From contig BSBK01000881.1 in the NCBI GenBank assembly GCA_027943335.1, positions 124,001 to 188,000 of the forward strand: 64,000 nucleotides of DNA, in the 5' to 3' direction. Positions 10,921 through 22,408 of the stretch are shown piece after piece; position 1 is the first letter of the stretch, and each line of letters starts with the position of its first letter. Below the pieces are notes generated by a model, which searched no databases, was not told the origin of the DNA, and saw nothing but the letters and a program-made list of their open reading frames with translations. The stretch is from Chamaecyparis obtusa. Lineage: Eukaryota; Streptophyta; Pinopsida; Cupressales; Cupressaceae. The position numbers and the translations under genes are program-made.

Positions 10921-12037
10921 TGTTAGGAATGGGAACACTGAGAGGGGGAGGGGGGTGAATCGGTGTTCACTGAGTATTTTACATTAATCTTTAAACTGAA
11001 ATTAAATGCTCAAGTACTGAAATGAACATCCACATAAACATGAAACAAGAAATCAACACATAACACCAATGTCATTAAGGGGAAACCCAAATAGGTAAAA
11101 ACCCCGGTGGGAATTGACACCCACTAATATTTTGTACTAGTGTTTAGTGATCCTTGTTAGAAGATCCTTAACCCTATTAGGAGTTGTCTTACAATGTATT
11201 AAGTATAGAAAACCTTGTCAAGGGTCAGACCCTGTTAGGAGTCTTTTAAAATAGTCCCTATTAGGAGAGTGGACACACTGTCCTAGAGCTCACTTCTCAA
11301 GTGGTGAAGGCTACAACCATTTGATCTCAGATACACACTATATCTGTTGGATGAACTGTCACTGTGACACTACTTGTTAGATTAGTTCCTTTGATGTGCT
11401 GATGCTTTAACCTCTTGAAAAGATCTAATAAATCTTATAGACTCTTCACACACATATGCTCTACTTATTACAACTCTCTATCAACTTCCATGATAAATAC
11501 AATGGGTGCATCTCATAGCTATATGCGCATACAAAATAAACAACTAGGTTGGCCCTTAGAACTATTACATACAACGCTTCCAAATGAATTGGCTCAAGCG
11601 TGTTTACAAAAAAATATATACATATGTCAAAAACCTAATTACAATATGTGCATAGCCTTTACATCATTAGATTATAACCGCAACTCAAAATGCTAAGAGT
11701 CAACTGCTTACTCTGTTCTTCACTGGCACACATTGGTTGTGCAAATTTAACTGCTTGTATCTTTCTCATACTTGCATATTTGATCATGCTCTCATAGACT
11801 AAGCATGAATATAGTCTAACTAACTTAACTTCTAGGATGCATACCATAACTCAGTAATGTGCACGTGCACTGATTCTTTGAGCTGCAGGAACTCTGTACA
11901 CTATCCAATCTTCAACACTTAACTAATTTCTGATCTCCTCATCAAGTGCACTGACTCCAAACTATTATATGACTTTTTTTCCATAATAAAAACACTATAT
12001 TAAGTCATATACATCAATATAGCCAAATTTCCAACAA
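10921..12037 (-). repeat. C-I 3' LTR
   Basis: 1,117 bp with ends TGTTAGG and TTTCCAACA on the plus strand. It carries the family's end motif (AGAGGGGGAGGGGGGTGAAT, 10940-10959), the hairpin-like segment ACCCCGGTGGG...CCCACTAAT (11101-11127), and several CCTGTTAGGAG-type short repeats at 11150-11270. It matches 17032-18119 along its length. Confidence 0.9.
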
Positions 12038-12186
12038 TCTCCCCCTTTTTCATTGATGGCAACAAAGGAATATGGCCAAGTTGCTAACTGTTCTTAATAC
12101 AAAAAAACTTTTTGTCATCTATACATACACTTATGTCTCCCTATACATATTATGATCCATATTCTATACACAACTCTCCCTTTGAC
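12038..12186 (-). promoter_or_regulatory. C-I polypurine tracts (two)
   Basis: On the minus strand AAAAAGGGGGAGAT (12038-12053) directly abuts the 3' LTR and would prime plus-strand DNA. A second tract, AAAGGGAGAG followed by the same kind of flank (12174-12186), lies about 130 bp upstream. Doubled tracts are present in all three C copies and are known from the Sirevirus lineage of copia elements. Confidence 0.75.
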
Positions 12187-12227
12187 ATTAATGAAAAATG
12201 TGTTTAAAAAATTGTATCTAGACATAC

Positions 12228-15200
12228 TTATTGAGGGAAAACATCTAGATATGCTATCTTTAGGTTCTGGATCTCCTTCTTCCAAAATGTGATCAAAGAT
12301 TTTACTATCTATAGATGGGTGCATAGTGCATACTATAGCTTCTCCATCTTCTTCAAGTTAGTGTTAGGACCATGATCATATGTTACCATTTTGGCATCTA
12401 TGTCCTTGATGTTCTAATTGAGTATATCTAATGAGGGCGCAAGAGCATTCTTGAGCTATGTTTTCCTTGCCTTGATCTTTGACATTTCTTTTTCTTCTTG
12501 CTCAATCTTTTCTATTTGTCATTGGTATACATTATTACACATGTTTACATCTATGGATGTTTCTTTCACTGAACTCTTGACTTTCTCAATCATAGCTTCT
12601 TCCTCTTTTATTTTCTTCAAGTGGGCATCAGTAAGCTTATCCTGATCCATGCATTCTGCAATGATTTTTTTGCCTTGATCTTCAAATTCTTTCAAGGATG
12701 CTTGACCAATCTTAAGTGAGATTAGGTCAAGTGAAAATTTTCTCATTAATTAATTCAACCTATTCTTTAGGTACTTTTCTTCTACAACTAGGGATGTAGA
12801 TTCTTCAAGGCTTGAGAAATTACTTTTGAAATGTGAGATGACTATACTCACATCATCAACAAAATGTATTTTTGACACTTTCTTTTCCTCTGGCAACAAA
12901 TTGTTCAGAATGTTTTCTGATTCTACCAGGAGGGGATTCCTCATCACTTGTTTTTCTTTGTCCTTTTCCATGGCTAGGATGCTAAATTTTATCATATCTT
13001 CTTCTTTCCATGAGTCCAAATTGGATGTGTTAGGTGTCAAACTTGACAACAATGTTACTGAAGGAGTGATGGGAGTGTTTTCCATCACTTCTTGTTTTAC
13101 CTTGATTGACATTTCATCCTTTTACTCACTTTATTTTACCTTTTCTTTATCTTTTTCTTTTTCTACCATCGTTTCTCCTTCTTTCTCATCATCAATCAAT
13201 ACTTCTTCTTGATGAGTGGGAGATGTATTGCTACATAAAATTTCAGCTTCTTGTGTGCTCACAAAAGCTTCCTCAAACTTATCCAAGTCATTTTCTGTGG
13301 CCACCATTGCAATATCTACATTGTCAATGAAGATTGTATCATCTTTTTGTGTATCTATCATGGGTGCAGACTTTACTACCTCTGTAGGTGTTACCACTGT
13401 AGGTGGTGAATCTTGAGGACCCGTAAATGGTATGTTGGTGGTCTCTGCTACTTTTTCTTTCTCACTAGGTGCTTGAGTGATGGGCACAAACTTAGGTTTC
13501 ATGTGCTGCTCTAAGAATACTTTCTCAAAGGCCTTCTTTGTTTCCTTAGTTATCAGCTCGTAGTCTTTGTTCATAATGTGTAGTGTTCTCATCTTTGTCC
13601 TTAAGTGTGGCTTCACCAAATTCAATAACAGTGTCTTTTCTTTAATAGAACATACTGGAAGATTGGAAGCAAGTGTTTGTTCCCTAATTCTAAAGTCTTC
13701 TTTAGTGGCTTGTCTCTTCAAGGTATCCATAATCTCCCATACCTTATCTAGAATAACTATCTTCAATTCAAGAACCATCTTCTTGAATTTTATCACATGT
13801 TTGATCAACATCTCATCAATCTCTAATTATCATTTTCATGATATTTGTCATAGAACTTGGCTATTTGATCTAGCCTTCCTTCTTCTACTACTCTAGTCCT
13901 TAACACTTGAAGACTAGGTATTAATCCTACTTCCAGAGGTGGCTGCACATTTTTCAATTTGCTTCTTGTGGCTCTAGCTGAAGGGTGACTTGTGGCAGTT
14001 TGTTTTCTCCTCTTAGGCATCATAGGAGATGCATCTGTGGACTCAACATCAACTTTAATATTGGGCGTAGGACTAATATCATCAATTTTACCCTGTTTAT
14101 CCTTTGGATCATTAGTCTTCTCAATGTTTACCTTTTTCATCTTGGGATCATCAAACTTAGCTTCCACTGTGGATGCGCTCTCAATTTCCAAAGCAATCTT
14201 TTCCTCCCTTTCTTTGTCTAGGTCTTCTTGTGTTACTCCATGAATTTTGAGTATCTCAGATGTAATCTTAAAGGCTTTCCTCTTAGTTGTTGTGTTGTTT
14301 AGTTTAGCATCTATCTCTCTTGTCTTCTCCTCATAAGGTTAGTAGGAGCTGAAAGAAATACTTGAGCATATGCTTCTAAAACTTGTTCCTCTACTTCATA
14401 TCCAAGTGGATGAATCCACTTTGTTCTAGGTACAACTGCCTCCATGCATTTTGTATTTTTTCAACCATAAAACAAATAGTATCTTTGTATTTCTCAACTA
14501 TATTTTCTAAAATTTTGTACCTCATTTGCATCTTGACCCTGAAGGTCTTCAACTCCAATCTTATGTAATCTCTCAAAGTACTTTCAATGGATGCCTTGTA
14601 AGATATCTGTGGCAAGGTTGGAATGGACTTGTCCAAATATGAGTCTAATACTTTCCCAACTATATGAAGCCACATGTAAATGATCAAAGACCCAAACCTA
14701 AATATCTTGGTCTTATCATGCTTGATTGCCTTGATGTTGTCAATCAACTATGCATGCAAGATCTCACATAGATTGAACTCTCCATCTTCCTTCACAAGTC
14801 TAATGGCTGCTAGAATTGTGCCTGCAGACACACTATTCACCTTGCTAGTGTGATGGAACCTGTATCCAAGTATCATGGACATCAATTTGATGTTATCTTG
14901 CTCAATAGGCTCAATTTTCATCTCGTGCCTATCACTCCTTGACTTACATATTTGCTCAACAATTTTCCTGACATCCTTGCCCACAGGAAGGATGACACTG
15001 GACTTATATAGACCTATCATCTCATATATTAGGTCACTAGTGATTCTTATTGGCACATCACCTATCCAAAATAGGTCATCATGAATTCTACTCAAAAGTA
15101 TTTTAATCCATTCTATCTCATAGAACTCATATGCCATAGCATAGTCCACTATAGGGTGATCATTCCACTTTGCATATTCATCTAAGAAGGTTTTGTCTAG

Positions 15201-15416
15201 TTTTAGCATGGTTTCCATGTGCACCCTTAGTCTATCCAATCCTACCGGTTCCTTCTTGTAGTAAATGTATGCCCTAATGTCTTCGACATGCATAATGCCC
15301 ATAGGCATGTAGGAGAACGCTCCCTCTAAGTCATCTAGGGTAGACTTAAATGGATGATTCTTGAATACATATCTTTTCTTTTCCGCAACATCAAATACTA
15401 TGGGAGTGGCCATCAC
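12228..15416 (-). pseudogene. C-I ORF2: large protein with globular N-terminus and coiled-coil tail
   Basis: About 1,063 codons from ATG at 15416 to TAA at 12228, broken by several stops and frameshifts. The N-terminal ~220 residues (MATPIVFDVAEKKRYVFKNH, FYEIEWIKILLSRIHDDLFW, MSMILGYRFHHTSKVNSVSA) form a well-conserved globular region. FRFGSLIIYM follows just after a TAG at about 14748. The fold resembles, by pattern only, the plant-mobile or 'putative plant transposon protein' domains. Next comes a Lys/Glu-rich linker (13811-14191), then an acidic segment with DDTIFIDNV, and a coiled-coil tail ending in DVFPQ. Function unknown; the position behind a gag-like ORF suggests an element-specific accessory protein. 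Confidence 0.7.
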
Positions 15417-15849
15417 TTACTTGTTTTATCACTTTCCAAGTGTTCTCTGAGATAATCCAAAGACTTTTGAATCGGCACAACAAACTAGGGTTTTTGCAAC
15501 CGATCAAATTAACTGATAATCATTGATAGATCAATCTTCCAATCTTCATAATAAACTCTAAAGCTCTTTCTACTCCCAAATCTCTCTGAATTCGAATCTA
15601 ATGAGTAATCAAAAATCTTTTTGTGTACTTAAAGTGAAAATTCTACCATTAATGCTTGCCATGTAAACCAGGCTGTCACTTAGAAATTTCTATCTTCCAT
15701 TATACAAAGAATCAGCTAATGTGCTCTTGCACAAAGATTTATTTAGTCTCCAAAAGCTTAAGTCCAAAGGTGCATACTTTGAGAGTCGGTATACCAGCCA
15801 CACAGGGGTCTAGAGCTAAATTAGCTCCCCCTATGACCATGAGGGCCAT
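15417..15849 (-). other. C-I spacer between ORF1 and ORF2
   Basis: 433 bp with no supported gene. It contains a near-perfect palindrome, GAGCTAAATTAGCTC, followed by CCCCCTATG (about 15811-15832), i.e. AGGGGGAGCTAATTTAGCTC on the coding strand. The same block is in C-III (about 42446-42465) and, degraded, in C-II (about 34623-34640). It looks like an internal polypurine tract beside a palindrome. Confidence 0.5.
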
Positions 15850-16977
15850 TCATCTAGATGTAGAGGGTGTGTCCACTGTGGATGTAGCTAGTACATACTC
15901 ATCAACCTTGTCCTTCTTTGTTTCTAACCATATCAAGCTTGCATCCTCTAAAGCTTTCACAAATTTGGCTTCTCCTTCAGGATCCAAAACTGGTTCTTCG
16001 CACTTTTTAGGACTTTCCTAACCTTGCATCCTTGATCTATAGAACTTTGAGATATTTCCAGCCTTTTTACAAGAGTGACAAATGACTAGAGGTCTTATAT
16101 TCCTCGGCGCATTGACATGAGTCACTATCTTACATTGTTTAGTTGAGTGACCATTATAGTTACATATCTGACATGTAACATTCTGAGAACTTCTTACATT
16201 TGATTGATTCTAATTTCTTTGATTATGAGTCTTGTTCTTTTGGCTTGTCTTGCAATTGATAGCTCTATGACCAAATTTATTGCATGAATAAAAGTAACCA
16301 TTAAAAGGTCTTACCTCTATACAGTTCCTTGCTATGTGTCCATGCTTGTTACAAGCATAACAAGTGCAGTCTATAGGCTTGCACTCATTCTTGGGTGGCT
16401 CACCATTATCTTTGGTTTGATCTTCAGTCTTCTTAGTATCATTAGAGTCATTTTGTGCATTCATTCTTGCTCGCATGTTGTCAATCTAATTTTGTGCTTC
16501 ATTGTATCCAATGCAGCTAGTATCTCCTTTGGCTCTTCTTGCATACAACTGAGATTCAATTAAATCAGAATTGGTGTGTAATTTATCAATGTGATTCTTA
16601 TCCTCTTTCAATTTAGATTCCAATCTTTCCTTGTTGTTTCTTAGTTCTAATATTTCCATGTTTTCTTGCCTCAATTCTTCACTCAATTAAAGGTTCTCTT
16701 TGATTTGTTCATCATAGACTTCCTAATTGTTAGTCATCTTATCATCAAAATCTTCAAGTTTTTCTTTTAAGGATTTATTTTCTTCATTCATCTTCTTGAC
16801 CATTGTCCCTAGATCATTGGTAGAGCATTCTTTCAAATCTTTTCTTAGCCTTTTGATGACTAATTGAGCATCACTGCGTTTTTCCCTCAGTTCTTCAGTT
16901 TCTCTTTTAGATATGTCTAGGTCTTCAAGAGAAGCTTCTACATTTATTTTCAAATGTTTCATTTTTTCTTTGTCCAT
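15850..16977 (-). pseudogene. C-I ORF1: gag-like coiled coil and zinc knuckles
   Basis: 376 codons counted from ATG 16977 to TGA 15850, the same length as in C-III. The first ~130 residues are a heptad-like coiled coil (LRKDLKECSTNDLG, KMNEENKSLKEKLEDFDDK). The second half has four knuckle motifs: CYACNKHGHIARNC is a full Cys-X2-Cys-X4-His-X4-Cys; YFYSCNKFGHRAINC has lost its first Cys; CQICNYNGHSTKQC is full; CHSCKKAGNISKFY has lost the His and last Cys. This is the architecture of a nucleic-acid-binding gag. In-frame stops occur at about 16722, 16686 and 16488 (the last a CAG to TAG relative to C-III). Confidence 0.82.
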
Positions 16978-17017
16978 GATCTCCTCAAGTGGTTAAACTT
17001 CTTTTCTGAGGACCAGA

Positions 17018-17029
17018 GCTCTGATACCA
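17018..17029 (-). promoter_or_regulatory. C-I primer-binding site (initiator-Met type)
   Basis: TGGTATCAGAGC on the minus strand, the standard 12-nt site complementary to the initiator methionine tRNA 3' end, two bases inside the 5' LTR. The ORF1 ATG follows 41 nt further on. Confidence 0.9.
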
Positions 17030-17031
17030 AT

Positions 17032-18119
17032 TTTTAGGAATGGGAACACTAAGAGGGGGGGGTGAATCAGTCTTTAAACTGAACTTAAATGCTTAAGTAC
17101 TGAAATGAACATCCACATAAACATGAAACAAGAAATCAGCACATAACACTAGTGTGGTTATGGGGAAACCCAAATAGTTAAAAACCCCAGTGGGAATTGA
17201 CACCCACTAATATTCTATACTAGTGTTTAGTGATCCTTGTTAGAAGATCCTTAACCCTGTTAGGAGTTGCTTTACAATGTATTAAGTATAGTAGACCTTG
17301 TCAAGGGTTGGACCCTGTTCAGAGTCTTTTACAATAGTCCTTGTTAGGGGAGTTGACACATTTTCCTAGAGCTCACTACTCAAGTGGTGAAGGCTACAAC
17401 CTTATGATCTCAGATACACACTATATCTATTGGATGAACTGTCACTATGACACTGCTTGTCAGATTAGTTCCTTTGATGCGCTAATGATTTGAACTTTTG
17501 CAAATCTCTAATACATCTTATAGATTCTTCACACACTTTTTCTCTACTTATTACAACTCTCTATCAACTTCCATGCTAAATACAATGGGCCCATTTCATA
17601 TTTATATGCGCATACAAAATAAACAACTAGGTCGACCCTTAGACCTATTACATACAACACTTCCAAATGAATTGGCTCAAGTGTGTTTACAAACAAACAT
17701 ATACATATGTTGGAAACCTAATTACAATAGGTGCATAGCCTCTACATCATTAGATTATAATCACAACTAAAAATGCTAATAGTCAGCTGCTTACTCTATT
17801 CTTCACTGGCACACACTGGCTATGCAACTTCAACTGCTTGTATCTTTCTCATACTTGCATATCTGATCATGCACTCATAGAATAAGCATGAATATAGTAT
17901 AACTAACTTAACTTCTAGGGTGCATACCATAAATTGGTCATACGCATGTGTGCTGATGCTCTGAGCTGTAGGAACTATGTACACTATCCAGTCTTCAACA
18001 CTTAACTAATTTTTGATCTCCTCATCAAGTGCACGGAATCCAAACTACTATATGACTTTGTTGCCATAATGACAACACTATATTAAGTCATATACATTAG
18101 TATAGCCAACTTGCCAACA
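17032..18119 (-). repeat. C-I 5' LTR with TATA box
   Basis: 1,088 bp. The first bases TTTTAGG replace TGTTAGG, so the terminal dinucleotide is mutated; the other end is TTGCCAACA. The end motif AAGAGGGGGGGGTGAATC lies at 17051-17068. On the minus strand ATATAAATAT (17598-17607) is a good TATA box for the element's transcript, matching one at the same place in the plus-strand LTR of C-III (46276-46290). Confidence 0.88.
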
Positions 18120-18455
18120 CTGTAGACCACTGTTAAGCTGTCATAATTTATAAAAATCAGAAAAATTACCCATTAGATGTTAGAAAAACAAAATTTATAA
18201 TAAATGTCCCCAGATGTGATCCTACAAATTAACCAAATGTGATTAGGGATCCCAAATTCAATCCAAAGGGAACAACATGTGATAGCTAATGAGATGTGAT
18301 CTAGGAAACCCCAGATAAGATCCAAGAAATTTTGGGTGTGACCCTATTTCTGAGACTGATTTAATCTATGAGATACAATATTCTATTGATAGAAATACAA
18401 CAAAAAATCAGTTTAAAATGCAAAAATCTGGGGCTTTTCCCCATGGTGGGTGCCA
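18120..18455 (-). mobile_element. G3 gypsy leader and primer site, inner part
   Basis: Continuation of the sequence interrupted by C-I. It has no gene and contains repeated phrases such as AGATGTGATC. It ends in a Lys-type primer site at 18438-18455: minus strand TGGCACCCACCATGGGG, two or three bases off the G1 site. This shows that a second gypsy element ran leftward from here. Confidence 0.6.
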
Positions 18456-18461
18456 TAAATC

Positions 18462-18810
18462 TGTGTGTATTTTGTGCTACCTGTCAATCTACAACACAAA
18501 ACTTTAATAGAATATTATCTTGTTATTTTAAATCAAATTAAAAGCAATTGAAAGCTATTAAACTAAGAAAAATTATCATATTTCTCTCTAACTAACATAA
18601 GTATGTAAAAATCTAAATTTACTCTCAGATTTAGATTCTAACCAGTGACAATGCATGCTAGAATGAGAGATTTAAATCAATTTAAACTAGATCCATTCGT
18701 GAAGGTTGTTAGTTCATTCACCATTAAAGTCATTAGTTGATTAAGAAGAGACCATTAAGCATTTTGAAAGGAAGATCAAAAGAGGTATAAGACGAGATGA
18801 ATAAAGAATA
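18462..18810 (-). repeat. G3 5' LTR fragment
   Basis: Begins TGTGTGTATTTTG on the plus strand, six bases beyond the primer site, parallel to TGTGTACTTGG in G1. It is AT-rich without a gene. It is cut short where the coding remnant of element A becomes recognisable (about 18811); the exact junction cannot be read from this sequence alone. Confidence 0.4.
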
Positions 18811-18816
18811 AAATAA

Positions 18817-19591
18817 AATATTCCAAATTGAAGAAATTGATGAACCTGATAAAATTAAAATTATAGATACTGAGATGCCTACTGAAGGAAAGGCAAAGGA
18901 TTGGGAAACAAAACTTGAGGAAAATATAGATATAGTAATTGATGATATTCCTCATATGATCAGTACCACAGATGAAGAGGTCATAATTAAAGACATTACT
19001 GAAAAGGATCTAGATGAAAATGTTAATAATGATCAAGATATCAAGGGAATAACCAAGGAACAACTTGAAGAGACATCAATTACAAAGCCCACAATTTCTT
19101 GAGTGATGAAAGATACAATAATTTTGGAGAAAGTACATGCATATCTAGCTCCTACACCTAGTGAAGTTCCACCTGAGCCAAGAAATAATATTGATACAAA
19201 TGCTACTAAAGATGTTGAAGAAATGGTCAAGGACACCAAGGAGAAGAAAGAAACTGATAAGGGTGATGAACCCCACTACCATTGAGCAAGGCCAAGTGAC
19301 AACAACTACAAAGAAAGAAAATAATTTTTCACTAGGTATGCAAATAGATGCACAGGAAAAGGACTAAGAAAAAGAAACTGAAAAGGAAGATGAGAAAGAA
19401 AATGTTGAAGAACCTAATAAGAAACATATCAAGGCCTCGTTGCCTCCAGCCATTTCACCTAGTGAAAGTGCACTTAGCACACATAGAAAGAAGAGGAAGA
19501 AAAGAAAAAATAGAGAAAATTTCACTAGATGAAGAAATTGTAATACCTATCTATGATCGGACAAAGATGAATCTTAATGAAATAATGAGGT
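18817..19591 (+). pseudogene. Element A charged protein remnant, first part
   Basis: Three frame-shifted blocks of an acidic then basic protein. 18875-19102 reads MPTEGKAKDWETKLEENIDI onward and is rich in Asp and Glu. 19103-19285 has LAPTPSEVPPEPRNN. After another shift come EKETEKEDEKENVEE and SPSESALSTHRKKRKKRK. The acidic linker and basic patch resemble the middle of C-family ORF2, but no residue-level match is clear. No function can be given. B interrupts the frame at 19591. Confidence 0.45.
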
Positions 19592-21056
19592 TGATAGAAT
19601 AATTGAGAGGGGGGTGAATCAATTATCTATAGTCCCAATTACAAAATGTATAACTTAAAACAAATTCAGCTAAATTCTATAGCTCGGTAAAACAAAAATA
19701 CTAAATTGTTTGTGACTTTACTAATTACCAGTTAATTTGTCATAGTGATTACTGACCAAATAAAATATACAATATGTAAAGTATGATATCCAAACAATCA
19801 CAACATAAACACATAACACAAGAGATTTAACATGGAAACCCTACAAAGGGAAAAACCACCTAGGACCGGTAATCCAAAATATTTTCACTCTTCTGGAGTG
19901 AGCTCGGTGAAGAGCCAACCCTGTTAAAGGTTACAAAACACAATGTAAGGTGTGACCTTGTTAGAGGATTTAACACTAACAATTATCATCCAACCAGCAT
20001 TCACTATAGGGTTGATAGGATAAGAATGTATATTCTATGAATGACATATAAGACTTTCAAGTCCACTCAGTTAAGAGATTTTATCTATTTACAATGGTTA
20101 AACTATAACACCGGGTGATCTGAATACAATACAACTTGAGTTGTAGATGTTTAGATCTATTCTTAAGTCCATACAAATCCCCTAATCAATATTTCTTATT
20201 TAGTTCATCAACATTCAATAACTTATTGTCCCTCGGTAAAAGCTCTCTGATGCTTAGTTAACTCTGTAGTTCGGTTCTTCTTCAACCAGTTTGATCAGGA
20301 AAGCATGAAGAAATGTTCACGCAATATCTCTGTAGTCTCCTTCCTCCGGCATGAGTTTCATTGTGACACCCTAGTCTCTTAAATAAACAAGTAAACTATT
20401 TTCTTCTCATCCATCATATTTTTCCGCTTAAACCTTCCTTGGCTGATATGTTAGTAACACGTTTTGTTTCTATCCTTTAGATCTTCTTCAAATTTTGTTA
20501 GCTATTGATCTCGTAAAAAAAATTATCTTTCCACCTCGTAATCATACACTTTACAGCTCATCAATTTCTATCAACTAAACTAATCATTTAGTTCTTTTGT
20601 CCATACTCGGTTAACAAAGAAATGTGTCGGTGAACACAAGCTCGATTGATACTGTCACTCAGTATACACTACACTTTCTCGGTGTATACTAGAATGATTC
20701 ATTAACCGACCACACTACTTTGTAACATTTTTCTCCTATCTTCATAATAGATTAATGCAACATAATCAAGTCAATAATATGAAGTCATAGACTCATCAAT
20801 AAGTTACCAAGAGTATTCCTTATCCTCATCTATCATATCCATCTTCCTCTATGTAGATGTCTCGGTTCCATATATTTTCTCTCCTCTTTACAGATGTTTA
20901 GATATTTACAACTAATTGATAAGTACTATCAAAACTAGTTGACATCAATGACAACTTAAAAACTGATTCAATTATCTTACATATCCATTCATTACTCGGT
21001 GATCTATAATCACTTGAAGTTCATCAACTAGGCTCTCAATTAGTTGTAGTTCATCA
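19592..21056 (-). repeat. B 3' LTR
   Basis: 1,465 bp; plus-strand ends TGATAGAAT and GTTCATCA. It matches 27085-28575 throughout. The end motif GAGAGGGGGGTGAATCA lies at 19605-19621. Confidence 0.9.
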
Positions 21057-21375
21057 ATCTCTCCCTTTGGCATTGATGGCAACTCAAACACATGAAATAT
21101 GCCATACACATACCAAACATGTATTCTACAACTATGTAAGAAATGTTGTAAGCTCTCCCTAGCTTAATATGTTTAATCACTACATTACATGACAACATTA
21201 CATGTGTAGACTATCTTCTACAGATTTGATCTTTAGTAGCTCTCAGATTATCTCTCCCTGACTTCTTAAGTTTATCTCTCTTTTAAGCTCTTCTTTAGCT
21301 TCTCTCCTTTTTTGATAATCCCTTTGACAACAATCTTTGTCTGATATTTAATTAACTTCTCTCCCTTTGACAACA
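21057..21375 (-). promoter_or_regulatory. B polypurine tracts (repeated)
   Basis: Minus strand AAAGGGAGAGAT (21057-21070) abuts the 3' LTR. The same purine run with a similar GGCATTG/ACAATGCC flank recurs at about 21358-21375, and a weaker one lies near 21300. Only the LTR-proximal copy is in the position of the standard plus-strand primer. Confidence 0.65.
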
Positions 21376-21559
21376 ATGCCAAAGAAACACAAAAACATGT
21401 AGCTCTGTATTAGCCATGTGACTCTCTTTTGTCTGGTTCCTATAGTTTGCATGCACCAAATGTATCTTTGTAGACCGATGTGTAAATATTTGTTCTTGAA
21501 ATCTTTCACAACCTTAGACAGAATCCAAAGTGTGAACTTTGCTGCATCAACATGAATGA

Positions 21560-22408
21560 TCTTATGATAAGATTAGGCTGATGCAACCTCCAAATCACAT
21601 TAGTGACCGGTAGACAAGGGACGGACCCCAAGTCTAGTCCTCAAGTATTCAAAAGTTTCCTTCACCAGTAGAGGCTTGGTAAATATGTCAGAAAGTTGCT
21701 CTTTTGATGTAACATATTCCAATTTAACTTGCTTCTCCTGTACTTGTTCTCTTAAGTAGTGATACTTATAGAGATGTGCTTGGTCTTTGAGTGCATTACA
21801 TGATTCTTAGAAATGTTTATTGCACTTGTGTTGTCACAATATATAATCACCATCTCATTGATTACCTCATTCATACCTTCCAACACTTGCTTGATATAGG
21901 CAATATTTGAACAGTTTGTAGTAGTAGCAACATACTCTGCTTTGATAGTAGAGTGAGAAATACAAGGTTGTTTCTTACTTGTCCAAGTAAAAAGTCTTTC
22001 ACCAAAGAAAAATTCTCCTCCAGTGGTACTCTTTTTGTCATCTATATTTCTAGCCTAATCTGCATCAGTATAGACTCTTAGTTCAAACTTCCATTCCTTA
22101 GGATACCATAATCCATAGTCCTCTATTTTATTCAGGTATCTTAAGATTCTTTTTGTAGCAACCATGTGTGAGTCCCTAAGATTTAGAGAAAATCTAGCAA
22201 CTATCCCCACAACATGTGCAATGTCTGGTCTACTGTGTACTGTATACATCAATTTACCAATCATTGACCGGTACAGTGTCTGGTTTACCTTTGTAGTTTC
22301 ATCTTCCTTAGTTAGTTTGCAACCTGTGACCATCGGTGTTCCAACTAGTGTAGGATCTTCCATGCCAAATGTTCTCAGTATTTCCTTTATGTACTTGGAT
22401 TGTGTGTG
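21560..22408 (-). pseudogene. B reverse transcriptase C-terminus and RNase H remnant
   Basis: Read leftward: SKYIKEILRTFGMEDPTLVG, YRSMIGKLMYTVHSRPDIAH, KRILRYLNKIEDYGLWYP, then the RNase H core with VYTDAD, TGGEFFFG, STIKAEYVATTT and IYCDNTSAINISKN. These are the usual copia RNase H landmarks, with the Asp, Glu and Asp positions visible. A stop follows YTDAD and the protein fades into non-coding sequence before the polypurine tracts. The upstream half of the domain is on the far side of the solo LTR (23927-24720). Confidence 0.88.

Larger units (their letters stand above)
10921..18119 (-). mobile_element. Non-autonomous LTR element C-I (complete)
   Basis: A 7.2-kb minus-strand element with both LTRs (10921-12037 and 17032-18119), primer site at 17018-17029, polypurine tract at 12038-12053, ORF1 and ORF2, but no protease, integrase or reverse transcriptase. 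It is flanked by ATGTA (10916-10920) and CTGTA (18120-18124), a 5-bp target duplication with one mismatch. It interrupts the leader of gypsy element G3. Both ORFs carry stops. C-II and C-III are relatives with the same layout. Confidence 0.88.

Noticed and set aside
11150..11270. CCTGTTAGGAG repeats in C LTRs as a CRISPR-like array
   Set aside because: Units are short, irregularly spaced and lie in LTRs of a plant retrotransposon; similar phrases occur in the B LTRs.
12228..15416. ORF2 of the C family as an envelope gene
   Set aside because: Its position resembles that of env-like genes, but I see no signal peptide, no transmembrane segment and no glycoprotein-like features; the protein is charged and coiled-coil rich.
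19348..19602. Very basic 84-codon frame (Lys/Arg-rich)
   Set aside because: It is an out-of-frame reading of the acidic/basic linker of element A; the coherent reading is EKETEKEDEKENVEE and onward.
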